A DNA stretch of 64,000 nucleotides from Limnohabitans parvus II-B4. GTDB taxonomy: Bacteria; Pseudomonadota; Gammaproteobacteria; Burkholderiales; Burkholderiaceae_C. Below, piece after piece: positions 34,618 through 44,061 of this stretch (position 1 is the first letter of the stretch; the number at the start of each line of letters is the position of its first letter). Position numbers and translations under genes: made by a program. The stretch lies in contig NZ_NESN01000003.1 in NCBI RefSeq assembly GCF_003063455.1, positions 310,001 through 374,000 of the forward strand. Reading direction: 5' to 3'. Under the pieces are notes generated by a model. That model worked only from the letters and a program-made list of their open reading frames with translations, was not told the origin of the DNA and ran no database searches.

Positions 34618-35571
34618 ATGTCCAAGCTGCCCCCCGTTCTTGCCCATCTGCCATTCCCTGCCATCGCATCGCCCTTGTTCATCATCAGCAACCCCAAGCT
34701 GGTGATTGAGCAATGCAAGGCGGGCATTGTGGGTTCCATGCCCGCCCTGAATGCCCGGCCTGCTGCACAGTTGGAAGAGTGGTTGATCGAAATCACTGAA
34801 GCCTTGGCCGCCTACAACGCTGCCAACCCGGACAAGCCTGCCGCACCATTTGCCATCAACCAGATCGTGCACAAAAGCAATGACCGGCTGGAGCATGACA
34901 TGGCCCTGTGCGTGAAATACAAGGTGCCGATCATCATCACATCGCTGGGTGCCCGTGAAGAAATCAATGCCGCCGCACACAGCTACGGTGGCGTGGTGTT
35001 GCACGATGTCATCAATAACAAGCATGCACACAAGGCGATTGAAAAGGGCGCAGATGGCCTGATCGCCGTGGCTGCGGGCGCTGGTGGCCATGCGGGTGTC
35101 AAAAGCCCGTTTGCCCTGATTCAGGAAATCCGCCAGTGGTTCGACGGTCCGGTGGCTTTGTCGGGCTCGATCGCTTCAGGCGATGCCATCTTGGCCGCGC
35201 AAGCCATGGGGGCTGACTTTGCCTACATTGGCTCGGCTTTCATTGCCACCCACGAGGCACGTGCCGCTGATGAGTACAAGCAAGCCATCGTCGACAGCAA
35301 CTCGGACGACATCGTTTACAGCAACCTGTTCACCGGGGTGCACGGCAACTACTTGGCGCCGTCCATCCGTGCGGCAGGACTGGACCCTGAGAACCTGCCC
35401 GAGTCTGATCCGACCAAAATGAATTTTGGCGGCGATGCCAAAAAAGCCTGGAAAGACATCTGGGGTTGCGGGCAAGGCATTGGTGCCATCCAGGCCGTTC
35501 AAAGCACGGCCGAGTTGGTGGCTCAGTTCAAGGCCCAGTACCAGGCGGCTCGCGCTCGACTGGCGCTGTGA
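34618..35571 (+). CDS. Nitronate monooxygenase
   Basis: FMN enzyme of the NMO (2-nitropropane dioxygenase) family oxidising propionate-3-nitronate and similar alkyl nitronates; some relatives act as enoyl reductases. 317 residues: N-terminal IASPLFIISNPKLVIEQCKAG, catalytic-His block AVAAGAGGHAGVKSPFALIQ and FMN-phosphate region VALSGSIASGDAILAAQAMGAD plus AYIGSAFIATHEA. TIM-barrel of full length. GAGG precedes the ATG. A terminator follows at 35616-35640. Confidence 0.92.
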   Translation: MSKLPPVLAHLPFPAIASPLFIISNPKLVIEQCKAGIVGSMPALNARPAAQLEEWLIEITEALAAYNAANPDKPAAPFAINQIVHKSNDRLEHDMALCVKYKVPIIITSLGAREEINAAAHSYGGVVLHDVINNKHAHKAIEKGADGLIAVAAGAGGHAGVKSPFALIQEIRQWFDGPVALSGSIASGDAILAAQAMGADFAYIGSAFIATHEARAADEYKQAIVDSNSDDIVYSNLFTGVHGNYLAPSIRAAGLDPENLPESDPTKMNFGGDAKKAWKDIWGCGQGIGAIQAVQSTAELVAQFKAQYQAARARLAL

Positions 35572-35587
35572 TCTGCTTCACACGGGC

Positions 35588-36769
35588 GTGAGCCTCACTT
35601 TGCCGACAGCCGCGCAGCGCCCTTTGGGGCGCTCTTTTTTGATCGATGTGATCAAGGCTTCAGGCTGCTTGCTGATCGTGCTGCACCACATGGCGTTTTA
35701 TGGACCCATGTCCGATGTGGTGGCCACAGCCTGGCCTGCTGTGATGGATTGGCTATATGAACACGGCCGTTTGGCGGTGCAGTTTTTTCTGGTGTGTGCA
35801 GGTTTTTTGACGGCCGGAAGTCTGGCGCGTTTTGAAGAGCTGACTTTGCCCGAGGCCCTGAAACTGGCGTGGCAGCGCTATTTACGTCTGGCCATTCCCT
35901 TGCTGGCGGCGCTCAGCTTCACCGTTCTGGTCTCCGAATGGCTGCGTCCGGACTTTGACCATGCCAGTTTGTCAGCCACGCCAGAGTGGGGGCAAGCGTT
36001 GGCGCACATGGTGCTGTTGCAGCATGTTCTGGACATGGAGGCTTTGTCTGCGGGCATCTGGTACGTGGCGATCGATTTCCAGTTGTATGCCATGACCTTG
36101 CTCAGCCTGATGGTGGTGAAAGCCTGCCGTTCTGCGCATGCGGTGCATTCGGCTTGGACTTTGCGTTGGGGACTGTGGTTGGGCCTGACCTGTGCTTCCT
36201 TGTGGGGTTGGAACTTGCACGCTGATCTGGATGACCATGGTGTTTATTTTTTTGGCTCCTATGGTTTGGGCTTGCTCGCTTGGGAGGCCCGTCGGCATGC
36301 CAACGTGGGCATGTCTCGTGCAGACCTTCAGCGTTGGACTGCGTGGGCTGCGCTGCTGGTGATCGGTGTTGTTGCTTGGTGGCTGGAGCCGCGCTGGCGT
36401 ATTGCGACGGCTTGGGGTGTGGCCTGTTTGTTGATGGGGGCACCTGAGGCGTGGTTTTCTGGTGGAGGCCTCCGCGCTTCATGGTGGCGGCAAGCGGTGC
36501 AGTGGTTGTCCACCGTGTCGTATTCGGTCTTTCTGATCCATTTTGGCGTGAACCTGGTGGTCAGCGCAGGGGTTGCTGCAGTGTGGCCCGATGTGCTTTG
36601 GGCGAACACGCTGGGCATGCTGGTTTCCCTGCTGTTGTCAGTGGCAGGCGGGGCGTTGCTTTACCGTCTGGTGGAGCGCCAGTCAGCGACCTTGTGGCGA
36701 TGGTGGCTGTGGGTTAGTCTGTTCGAGGCCAGTGTGGCACTGGCCATGTTCATGAGTCCTACAGTCTGA
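35588..36769 (+). CDS. Acyltransferase 3 family membrane protein
   Basis: 393-residue integral membrane acyltransferase of the OafA type, adding acetyl or other acyl groups to surface sugars or lipids. Family features: an early SFLIDVIKASGCLLIVLHHM with the catalytic-type His, then YEHGRLAVQFFLVCAGFLTAG and about ten membrane spans. GTG at 35588 is the best start downstream of the previous gene; the frame continues upstream to 35426 over the nitronate monooxygenase without conserved residues. No ribosome site is evident. An intrinsic terminator lies within its first 18 codons. It converges on cphA with two bases between stops. Confidence 0.85.
   Translation: MSLTLPTAAQRPLGRSFLIDVIKASGCLLIVLHHMAFYGPMSDVVATAWPAVMDWLYEHGRLAVQFFLVCAGFLTAGSLARFEELTLPEALKLAWQRYLRLAIPLLAALSFTVLVSEWLRPDFDHASLSATPEWGQALAHMVLLQHVLDMEALSAGIWYVAIDFQLYAMTLLSLMVVKACRSAHAVHSAWTLRWGLWLGLTCASLWGWNLHADLDDHGVYFFGSYGLGLLAWEARRHANVGMSRADLQRWTAWAALLVIGVVAWWLEPRWRIATAWGVACLLMGAPEAWFSGGGLRASWWRQAVQWLSTVSYSVFLIHFGVNLVVSAGVAAVWPDVLWANTLGMLVSLLLSVAGGALLYRLVERQSATLWRWWLWVSLFEASVALAMFMSPTV
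35616..35640 (+). terminator. Intrinsic terminator, overlapping the start of the acyltransferase frame
   Basis: Stem AGCGCCC / GGGCGCT with a TTTG loop, followed by CTTTTTT. It lies 45 bases after the nitronate monooxygenase stop and inside codons 10-18 of the acyltransferase frame. Confidence 0.85.
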
Positions 36770-36771
36770 GT

Positions 36772-39345
36772 TCAGACGCCGCTGGCCTTGACCTTCTCGG
36801 TGATGTAGGCCAAAGCCTCTTCCACCTGGTCGATCAGGATCAGGCACAGGTCACCCGCTGACAGGCGGCTCAAGGCTGTGTCAATGGCGTTGAACTCACC
36901 CTGAATGTCTTGCACGTAAGTGGTCCGGGCTGCGCCTTGCAAGCCTTCGCGCAGCAAGGCAATGACTTCACCGTCTTCGCGCCCGCGCTGGCAGGCGTCT
37001 TGGTAGAGCAAGACTTCGTCGAAAGCCTGTCCCAGAATTTTGGTCTGGTCGCGGATGTCCTGATCGCGTCGGTCACCTGCGCCGCTGATGACCACCATGC
37101 GTTTTTTGGCGGGCATGTTGTCCACGGCTTGCACCAGCGCCTGAATGGCATCCGGGTTGTGACCGTAGTCGGCGATCAAGGTGGCACCCCGGTAGTCAAA
37201 CACATTGAACCGGCCGGGCACACCTTGGATGTCGCTGATGAAGGTGGCGACGCCTTGGGCAATGGCATCCCACGGCACACCCACAGCCCAGGCTGCCCCA
37301 ATGGCAGCCATGACGTTTTCGGTCTGGAACCCGATTTGGCCTTGCCGGGTGAGCGGCACTTGTGCCAATGGAATGCGAAGAACCTGTTTGCCTTTTTGGG
37401 CCACGATGTGACCGTCTTCGGTGAACACCACGCGCTTGCCCTGGGCACGGTGCGTGGCCAGCACAGGTTGGTTGGCGTCGAGCGCAAAAAATGTCACATC
37501 ACCCGGGCAGTGCGGTGCCATCGAAGCCACGGCGGGGTCGGCTGCATTGAGCACGGCCATGCCGCTTTGTTCCACGTTGAGCACGATCACGCGCTTCAAG
37601 ACGGACAGGTCTTCGAGCGTGGTGATGTAGTTCAGACCCAAGTGATCGCCACCGCCCATGTTGGTCACGATGGCCACGTTGCAGCGGTCAAAGGCCAAGC
37701 CTTCGCGCAGCAGGCCGCCACGTGCGGTTTCAAAAACAGCGGCATCCACATCGGGGTGCATCAACACATTGCGGGCGCTGCGCGGGCCGCTGCAATCGCC
37801 CGAGTCGGTCTGGCGACCGTTGACGTAAACGCCATCGGTGTTGGTCATGCCCACACGCAGGCCTTTGGCCTTGAGCAAGTGCGCGGTCAGGCGCACTGTG
37901 GTGGTTTTGCCGTTCGTGCCCGTGACCGCAATCACGGGGATTCGACCGGTTGCGCCGTTCGGAAACATTTGGTCGATCACGGCGTTGCCCACGTCACGGC
38001 CCTTGCCGTAAGACGGGCTGATGTGCATGCGCAAGCCGGGGGCGGCATTGACTTCGACGATGCCGCCGTTTTGTTCTTCCAAGGGGCGCAAAACAGATTC
38101 GCACACCACGTCCACGCCACAAATGTCAAGGCCCACCATTTGGGCGGCTTCAATCACACGGGCTGCAACCTCGGGGTGTACATCGTCGGTCACGTCGGTG
38201 GCGCTGCCGCCTGTGGACAGGTTGGCGTTGTTGCGCAGGATGACGCGGCGGCCTTTTTCGGGCACCGATTCAGGCTCCAGATCCTGGGCGTGCAAACGAC
38301 CGATCGCGATGTCGTCAAAACGGATCTTGGTGAGCGAGGTGGAGTGACCCGTGCCGCGACGCGGATCAGCGTTCACCAGATCGACCAGTTGGCGCACGGT
38401 GTGCTTGCCATCACCCACCACCAAAGGGGGTTCGCGGCGGGCTGCGGCGATGAGCTTGTTGCCCACCACCAGCAGGCGGTAATCATGGCCGGGCAAAAAC
38501 TTCTCGACCATCACGGTGCCATAGCGCACGGCGGTGGCATAGGCGTTGTCAAAGGCTGTGCGCTCGGTGATGTTGACCGTGACACCTTTGCCCTGGTTGC
38601 CGTCTTGCGGCTTGACCACCACGGGCAGGCCCACTTCCAGGGCGATGGCCCAGGCTTCGTCCGGGGTTTGGGCCGGACGGCCCAAGGGCACGGGCACACC
38701 GGCTGCGTGCAGCAGTTGTTTGGTCAGGTCTTTGTCTTGGGCAATCGATTCGGCAATCGCACTGGTCGAGTCAATCTCAGCTGCTTGAATGCGGCGCTGC
38801 TGCGAGCCCCAGCCAAATTGCGCCAAGCTGCCGTCCGTCAGACGCCGGAAGGGAACGCCTCGCGCCACGGCGGCATCGACAATCGAGCCGGTGGATGGGC
38901 CTAAGCGCACGTCTTCGTCCAATTCGTGGAGTTGGGCCAAAGCGCTTTCCAAATCAAACCCATGACCTTTCATCGCGGCTTGGCAAAGCTTTTCAGCCAG
39001 TTCCAGCGCCAGGCGACCTACGGCTTCTTCAGAATACTGAACCACGACCTGGTAAACGCCCGCTTCTTCGGTGGCTGTGGTGCGGCTGAAGGTGACAGGG
39101 CAGCCTGCTTGGGCTTGCAGGGCCAGTGTGACCTTTTCCAGCGCATGGGCCATCGATGGCGCTTGGCCTGATCGGCTGCCCTCGATGGGGCCGACTTCGG
39201 GAAAGATGCGGCGCAGACGCTGCTCGATCGGGTGGTTGGCCGACAGGCTGCGTTCGGCCTCCGGGCAGGTCACGATGGCTTCAATGGCCGTGTGACGGCT
39301 CCACAAATTGGGACCGCGCAGCGCGCGAATTCTTGACACTTCCAT
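36772..39345 (-). CDS. cphA: Cyanophycin synthetase
   Basis: Polymerises Asp and Arg into the nitrogen reserve cyanophycin using ATP. 857 residues, full CphA1 architecture: N-terminal domain (RIRALRGPNLWSRHTAIEA) to about 160; ATP-grasp domain at about 205-460 with VVVKPQDGNQGKGV and EVNAAPGLRMH; Mur-ligase-like domain with P-loop VTGTNGKTTT (GTNGKTTT at 476-483), MGGGDHLG and DYGHNPDAIQAL. All active-site motifs look intact. ATG 39345 (MEVSRIRALRG) matches the family start; the frame is open upstream to 39465. Downstream of the second cphA-like gene (47-base gap), probably co-transcribed with it. Confidence 0.96.
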   Translation of the reverse strand: MEVSRIRALRGPNLWSRHTAIEAIVTCPEAERSLSANHPIEQRLRRIFPEVGPIEGSRSGQAPSMAHALEKVTLALQAQAGCPVTFSRTTATEEAGVYQVVVQYSEEAVGRLALELAEKLCQAAMKGHGFDLESALAQLHELDEDVRLGPSTGSIVDAAVARGVPFRRLTDGSLAQFGWGSQQRRIQAAEIDSTSAIAESIAQDKDLTKQLLHAAGVPVPLGRPAQTPDEAWAIALEVGLPVVVKPQDGNQGKGVTVNITERTAFDNAYATAVRYGTVMVEKFLPGHDYRLLVVGNKLIAAARREPPLVVGDGKHTVRQLVDLVNADPRRGTGHSTSLTKIRFDDIAIGRLHAQDLEPESVPEKGRRVILRNNANLSTGGSATDVTDDVHPEVAARVIEAAQMVGLDICGVDVVCESVLRPLEEQNGGIVEVNAAPGLRMHISPSYGKGRDVGNAVIDQMFPNGATGRIPVIAVTGTNGKTTTVRLTAHLLKAKGLRVGMTNTDGVYVNGRQTDSGDCSGPRSARNVLMHPDVDAAVFETARGGLLREGLAFDRCNVAIVTNMGGGDHLGLNYITTLEDLSVLKRVIVLNVEQSGMAVLNAADPAVASMAPHCPGDVTFFALDANQPVLATHRAQGKRVVFTEDGHIVAQKGKQVLRIPLAQVPLTRQGQIGFQTENVMAAIGAAWAVGVPWDAIAQGVATFISDIQGVPGRFNVFDYRGATLIADYGHNPDAIQALVQAVDNMPAKKRMVVISGAGDRRDQDIRDQTKILGQAFDEVLLYQDACQRGREDGEVIALLREGLQGAARTTYVQDIQGEFNAIDTALSRLSAGDLCLILIDQVEEALAYITEKVKASGV

Positions 39346-39392
39346 GAACCAGGATTCCTGTGATGCGGTAAGGCCGAGGGGCTCGTCGGGTG

Positions 39393-41567
39393 TTAATGGG
39401 AGGTGTGCTGGCCGAAGCTTTTTACACCGGCACGGATCAGGTCCGTGCTGATGTCCAAAGCCCAAGCCACACAGGCTGCGATCAGCATGTCGTCGGTGCC
39501 GAGTCGGCCATCTTGCAGCAGGCGGGACACTGCAGGTCGTTTGTTCGACAGCACGAGCGACTCGCGTGAGCCTTCGCTCAGCACCAGTTGCCCGTCACGC
39601 CAAAAAGCCACTCGGCCACCTTCTGCAAGGTGGGCGACAAGACGCGGGTTTTTTTCGTCATCGGCATAAAAAATCACGCTGCCGTCGCAGTGGCGAGCCA
39701 GATCGGCCACTTGATCGTCGGCTGCATTCAGCACGGCTGTGCCATGCGACAAGATCACGTCGATTTGTGTGCGCACGTAGCCCGGCATTTTCTCGTCGCT
39801 GCCAGCGTACAAGTCATCCAGACCTTGGGCCTTGGGCATGCGTGTGACCACGCCCACTTGGCAGCGGTCATAAGGCAAACCTTCGGCCAGCAAATGGCGG
39901 GCATCGCTTTCAAACACAGCGGCCTGAACCGACCGGTTGATCAAAAGCCGCTGGGCGTTTTCCCAGTTCATGCCGCCGTGGCTTTGCAGCCGGCGTTGGT
40001 TCATGAACAAGCCGTCTGCGCAGGCCAGGCCGGTGTAGAGCCCTTTCAGGTGCAAAAGCCAGGAGACCAATGTCGCGGGTCGTGTCGTGTCGCCATCACC
40101 TATGAGGCCCACCACCGGAATGCGGCCGGTATCTGCAGGTTTGAACAAGTGATTGGCAATGGCCTGACCGACGGGGCGCGGCTGACCCACAGCGGGTTTC
40201 AGGTGCATCAACAAACCGGGGCCGGCATTGACCTCGACAATCGCGCCACCTTGTGCGGCCAAGGGCTGTGAAATGTCTTGCGCGACCAGATCAACGCCTG
40301 CGATGTCCAGGCCCACGACGCGTGCGGCCAGCACGGCTTGTGCGGCCACATCGGGGTGAACTTCATCGGTCACGTCCAGCGCCATGTTGCCGGTGCGCAT
40401 GATGAGCACGGAGCGGCCTGCCTCAGGCACGCTCTCAGCGGTCAGGCCCTGGCGTTTGAGTTCGAGCACCGAAGTGGTGTGTTCGTCCAGGCGGATGGTG
40501 TCGAGCGGAAAATCTTCTTCTTCGCCGCGTCGGGGGTCGGAGTTGATCTGAAGCTCGATCAACTCGGACACGGTGTGCACGCCATCGCCCACCACGCTGG
40601 CGGTTTCGCCTTTGTTGGCTGCGGCCACATGGTCGCCCACCACCAACAGGCGATGCTCTTCACCCAAGATGAAGCTTTCCACGATGACTTCGCTGCCTTC
40701 TGCCAGCGCAATGTCGTAGGCGGCTTCGATGTCTTCTTGTTTGGACAGTTCGAGCGAAACGCCACGCGCATGGTTGCCGTCGGTCGGTTTCACGCACACG
40801 GGCAAGCCGATGTCTTGTGCTGCTTCCCAAGCCGCAGCAGGGCTGTCCACAATTTGACCTTGCGGCACAGGCACGCCGCACATGCTGAGCAGCTGCTTGG
40901 TCAGGTCTTTGTCTTTGGAGATGCCTTCGGCAATTGCGCTGGTGCGGTCGGTCTCAGCTGTCCAGATGCGGCGCTGCTGGGCACCGTGGCCGAGTTGCAC
41001 CAGGTTGCCATCGTTCAGGCGAATGGCGGGGATGCTCCGCTCACTGGCCGCGTCCACGATGCTGGCGGTGCTGGGTCCGATGCACAGGCTGTCGACCATC
41101 TGCTTGAGGCGGTTGATTTCAGCCTTGACGTCAAAAGGACGGTCTTCGATGGCGGCCAGAATCAGGTCGCGCGCGGTCTCGAGAGCGCTGCGGCTGACGG
41201 CTTCGTGGCGTGTGCGAATCACGACTTTGTAGATGCCCCTGGGGCCGGCCTCGCGGGCCTTGCCAAAGCCGGTTTGCATGCCGGCTTGGGTTTGCAACTC
41301 CAGTGCAACGTGTTCCAGCACGTGGCCAGCCCAAGTGCCTTCTTCCAGGCGTTGCAAGAAGCCACCGCGTTCACCCACGCTGCAGCGGTGTTCGATCAGA
41401 CCGGGCAGCCAGGCTGTCAGGCGTTGGTTGAATCCGGGCAAAGTGTTGGAAGGGAAGTCTTCCAGTGCGCCAATGTCAATCAGCGCCTCCATGACAGGAC
41501 GGTAAGTCCAGATGTTGGGACCGCGCAAATGGGTCATGCGCAGAAATTGGATATTTTTGGCGTTCAT
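39393..41567 (-). CDS. Cyanophycin synthetase paralogue with degenerate Mur-ligase P-loop (CphA')
   Basis: 724 residues, paralogous to the neighbouring CphA through the N-terminal domain and ATP-grasp domain (VCVKPTDGNHARGV at about 257-270, EVNAGPGLLMH at 445-455). The Mur-ligase P-loop is replaced by GDGDTTRP at 490-497, so the nucleotide-binding Lys is lost, and the C-terminus is about 130 residues shorter. It therefore probably performs only the ATP-grasp (Asp-adding) half reaction, or joins beta-Asp-Arg dipeptides as described for CphA2 enzymes. A similar cphA/cphA' pair is known in Cupriavidus necator. First gene of the minus-strand cph operon. Confidence 0.9.
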   Translation of the reverse strand: MNAKNIQFLRMTHLRGPNIWTYRPVMEALIDIGALEDFPSNTLPGFNQRLTAWLPGLIEHRCSVGERGGFLQRLEEGTWAGHVLEHVALELQTQAGMQTGFGKAREAGPRGIYKVVIRTRHEAVSRSALETARDLILAAIEDRPFDVKAEINRLKQMVDSLCIGPSTASIVDAASERSIPAIRLNDGNLVQLGHGAQQRRIWTAETDRTSAIAEGISKDKDLTKQLLSMCGVPVPQGQIVDSPAAAWEAAQDIGLPVCVKPTDGNHARGVSLELSKQEDIEAAYDIALAEGSEVIVESFILGEEHRLLVVGDHVAAANKGETASVVGDGVHTVSELIELQINSDPRRGEEEDFPLDTIRLDEHTTSVLELKRQGLTAESVPEAGRSVLIMRTGNMALDVTDEVHPDVAAQAVLAARVVGLDIAGVDLVAQDISQPLAAQGGAIVEVNAGPGLLMHLKPAVGQPRPVGQAIANHLFKPADTGRIPVVGLIGDGDTTRPATLVSWLLHLKGLYTGLACADGLFMNQRRLQSHGGMNWENAQRLLINRSVQAAVFESDARHLLAEGLPYDRCQVGVVTRMPKAQGLDDLYAGSDEKMPGYVRTQIDVILSHGTAVLNAADDQVADLARHCDGSVIFYADDEKNPRLVAHLAEGGRVAFWRDGQLVLSEGSRESLVLSNKRPAVSRLLQDGRLGTDDMLIAACVAWALDISTDLIRAGVKSFGQHTSH

Positions 41568-41736
41568 GAATGAAAAGGGCGGCTATACAATGACCGGCCC
41601 GTCATGGCACGGGTAGATTGCTCTGGATTCAAAAGAGTCATGGGCAGTTCATGTGCCGTCGTGTGCGACATCAATGGTTGTTTTTTTGTCTCGTCGGCCG
41701 CCGTGGTCGTTCGAGTCGCTTCCGGTTCATCCTTCA

Positions 41737-44061
41737 ATGACATCAACTTCTTCTTTGGCCTCTGCATCCCGTCAGGTTTTGCCCGACGCTTGGCAGGTTG
41801 AAGTCCATTCTTGTCTGCAACCTGATGAAAACGCAACAGCCTGGTTAGAGGTTGACCTTGACGGCAGCTTGCGATTTGCCAAAAGTGCCATCATTTTGAC
41901 CGATCAGCGGGTCTTATCCCGCCTTGAAGGCGAAAAAAACTGGTCCAGCTGGGCTTTGCAGCCGGTTTTGTCTCTGAAACTCACTGACCATGCGGGTGTG
42001 GGGTGTTTGGCACTGACCAGCCCAGAGGGGCAATTGGCGGTTTGGCGTTTCACGCTCGGCTTGCAGGCCGCCGTGGCCCGCTGGGCGGCACAGTTTGAAA
42101 GCCAGTTGGCGCAGCAGCTGACGCCATCGGGCGGCCCCTCAGAAGGCCGTCCATTGCAGGCGGTGTTGTCAGGCTCGGTGTGCCCGGTCTGCCAGACTGT
42201 CATGAGCGATGACGACGAAGAATGCCCGAGCTGTGGCCGGGAAGACCTGGCACCGCCGTCCACTTGGACACTGTTCAAGCTGTGGCGTTTTGCGCGGCCT
42301 TATCAGCGCTCTTTGCTGGCGGGTTTCTCGCTCACTTTGGCGGCTACGGCGGCCACTTTGGTGCCGCCCTACCTGACCATGCCGTTGATGGACGACATCC
42401 TGATTCCCTACCAGAACGGCAAAGAAATCGACCCCACGCTGGTGTCCATGTATTTGTTGGGCTTGCTGGCATCGGCCTTGCTGGCCTGGGGTCTGGGCTG
42501 GGCCAAAACCTACATCTTGGCGTTGGTGTCCGAGCGCATTGGCGCTGATCTGCGCACCACGACCTATGAGCATTTGCTCAAACTCTCTTTGGAGTATTTT
42601 GGCGGTCGGCGCACGGGCGATCTGATTGCCCGCATTGGCAGCGAGACCGACCGCATCAACGTGTTCTTGTCGCTGCACCTGCTGGACTTTGCGACCGATG
42701 TGCTGATGATCTTGATGACGGCGGTCATCTTGTTCACCATCAACCCGACCTTGGCCTTGGTCACCTTGCTGCCTTTGCCCTTCATTGCCTGGCTGATCCA
42801 TGTGGTGCGCGAAAAATTGCGCACAGGTTTTGAAAAAATTGACCGGGTCTGGGCCGAAGTGACCAACGTGCTGACCGACACCATTCCCGGCATTCGGGTG
42901 GTCAAAGCCTTTGCGCAAGAAGACCGTGAAGCCCAGCGCTTCAAAGACGCCAACAAACACAATTTGCAGGTCAACGACCGCTTGAACCGGGTGTGGTCGC
43001 TGTTCTCGCCCACGGTGACCTTGATGACCGAGATCGGCTTGCTGGTGGTCTGGGGCTTTGGCATCTGGCTGGTCTCGGACGACCAGATCACGGTCGGTGT
43101 GTTGACCGCATTTTTGGCCTACATCGGCCGTTTTTACAGCCGTCTCGATTCGATGAGCCGCATCGTCTCGAACACGCAAAAGGCGGCTTCGGGGGCCAAA
43201 CGCATTTTTGACATTCTGGACCACGTGTCCAGCGTGCCCGAGCCTGTGAACCCGGTCGCTTTGCCGCCCCAGGTGCAAGGCCGCATCACGGTGCGCGATG
43301 CGGGTTTCCGTTATGGCAACCGTGCGGTCATTCGTCAGCTCAACCTCGATATCCAGCCTGGCCAGATGATCGGTCTGGTGGGCCACAGCGGTTCGGGCAA
43401 GAGCACCTTGGTCAATCTGATTTGCCGTTTTTATGACCTGACCGATGGTTCGATCGAGCTGGACGGTACCGACATCCGTCAGTTGAAAGTGGCCGACTAC
43501 CGCCGCCAAATCGGCTTGGTGTTGCAAGAACCGTTCTTGTTTTTCGGCACCATCGCCGACAACATTGCCTATGGCAAGCCCGAAGCCAGCCGCGAAGAAA
43601 TCGTCGCGGCGGCCCGTGCGGCGCACGCCCATGAATTCATCTTGCGCATGCCCCAGGGCTATGACTCGCTGGTGGGTGAACGCGGTCAGGGGCTGTCCGG
43701 CGGTGAGCGTCAGCGCATTTCGATTGCCCGAGCCTTGCTGATCAATCCCCGCATTTTGATTTTGGACGAGGCCACTTCGGCAGTGGACACCGAGACCGAA
43801 AAAGAGATTCAAAGGGCGCTGGACAACCTGGTGCGTGGTCGCACAACCATCGCCATTGCCCACCGCCTGTCGACCTTGCGCAAGGCCGATCGCCTGGTGG
43901 TCATGGACAAAGGCGTGGTGGTGGAAGAGGGCACGCACGACGCGTTGATCGAGGCCCAGGGTGCTTATTGGCGCCTGTATGAGGCCCAGCAGCGGCAGGC
44001 CGAAACCGAAGCGGTTTTGGGCGCTAGCCTCGACGCATCAGAACAAAAGGTGAGCGCATGA
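41737..44061 (+). CDS. Cyanophycin-associated ABC transporter with N-terminal domain and zinc ribbon
   Basis: 774-residue fused ABC exporter. Residues 1-145 are a soluble domain (WLEVDLDGSLRFAKSAIILT, PH-like in appearance), then a zinc ribbon with Cys149, Cys152, Cys163 and Cys166 (CPVC...CPSC), then a six-span membrane domain (about 185-470) and an ATPase domain with Walker A GHSGSGKST, signature LSGGERQR and Walker B ILILDEATS. It looks like a homodimeric MsbA/lipid-type exporter. I recall the protein family as associated with cyanophycin genes; cargo is unknown. ATG 41737 fits the domain start. The stop overlaps the DUF1854 start as ATGA. Confidence 0.9.
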   Translation: MTSTSSLASASRQVLPDAWQVEVHSCLQPDENATAWLEVDLDGSLRFAKSAIILTDQRVLSRLEGEKNWSSWALQPVLSLKLTDHAGVGCLALTSPEGQLAVWRFTLGLQAAVARWAAQFESQLAQQLTPSGGPSEGRPLQAVLSGSVCPVCQTVMSDDDEECPSCGREDLAPPSTWTLFKLWRFARPYQRSLLAGFSLTLAATAATLVPPYLTMPLMDDILIPYQNGKEIDPTLVSMYLLGLLASALLAWGLGWAKTYILALVSERIGADLRTTTYEHLLKLSLEYFGGRRTGDLIARIGSETDRINVFLSLHLLDFATDVLMILMTAVILFTINPTLALVTLLPLPFIAWLIHVVREKLRTGFEKIDRVWAEVTNVLTDTIPGIRVVKAFAQEDREAQRFKDANKHNLQVNDRLNRVWSLFSPTVTLMTEIGLLVVWGFGIWLVSDDQITVGVLTAFLAYIGRFYSRLDSMSRIVSNTQKAASGAKRIFDILDHVSSVPEPVNPVALPPQVQGRITVRDAGFRYGNRAVIRQLNLDIQPGQMIGLVGHSGSGKSTLVNLICRFYDLTDGSIELDGTDIRQLKVADYRRQIGLVLQEPFLFFGTIADNIAYGKPEASREEIVAAARAAHAHEFILRMPQGYDSLVGERGQGLSGGERQRISIARALLINPRILILDEATSAVDTETEKEIQRALDNLVRGRTTIAIAHRLSTLRKADRLVVMDKGVVVEEGTHDALIEAQGAYWRLYEAQQRQAETEAVLGASLDASEQKVSA

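Noticed and set aside
35426..35587. N-terminal extension of the acyltransferase over the nitronate monooxygenase gene
   Set aside because: Sequence is out-of-frame nitronate monooxygenase coding DNA without hydrophobic or conserved features.
36910..38904. Plus-strand open frame of over 660 codons opposite cphA
   Set aside because: Antisense shadow of a fully conserved cyanophycin synthetase; no motif of its own.
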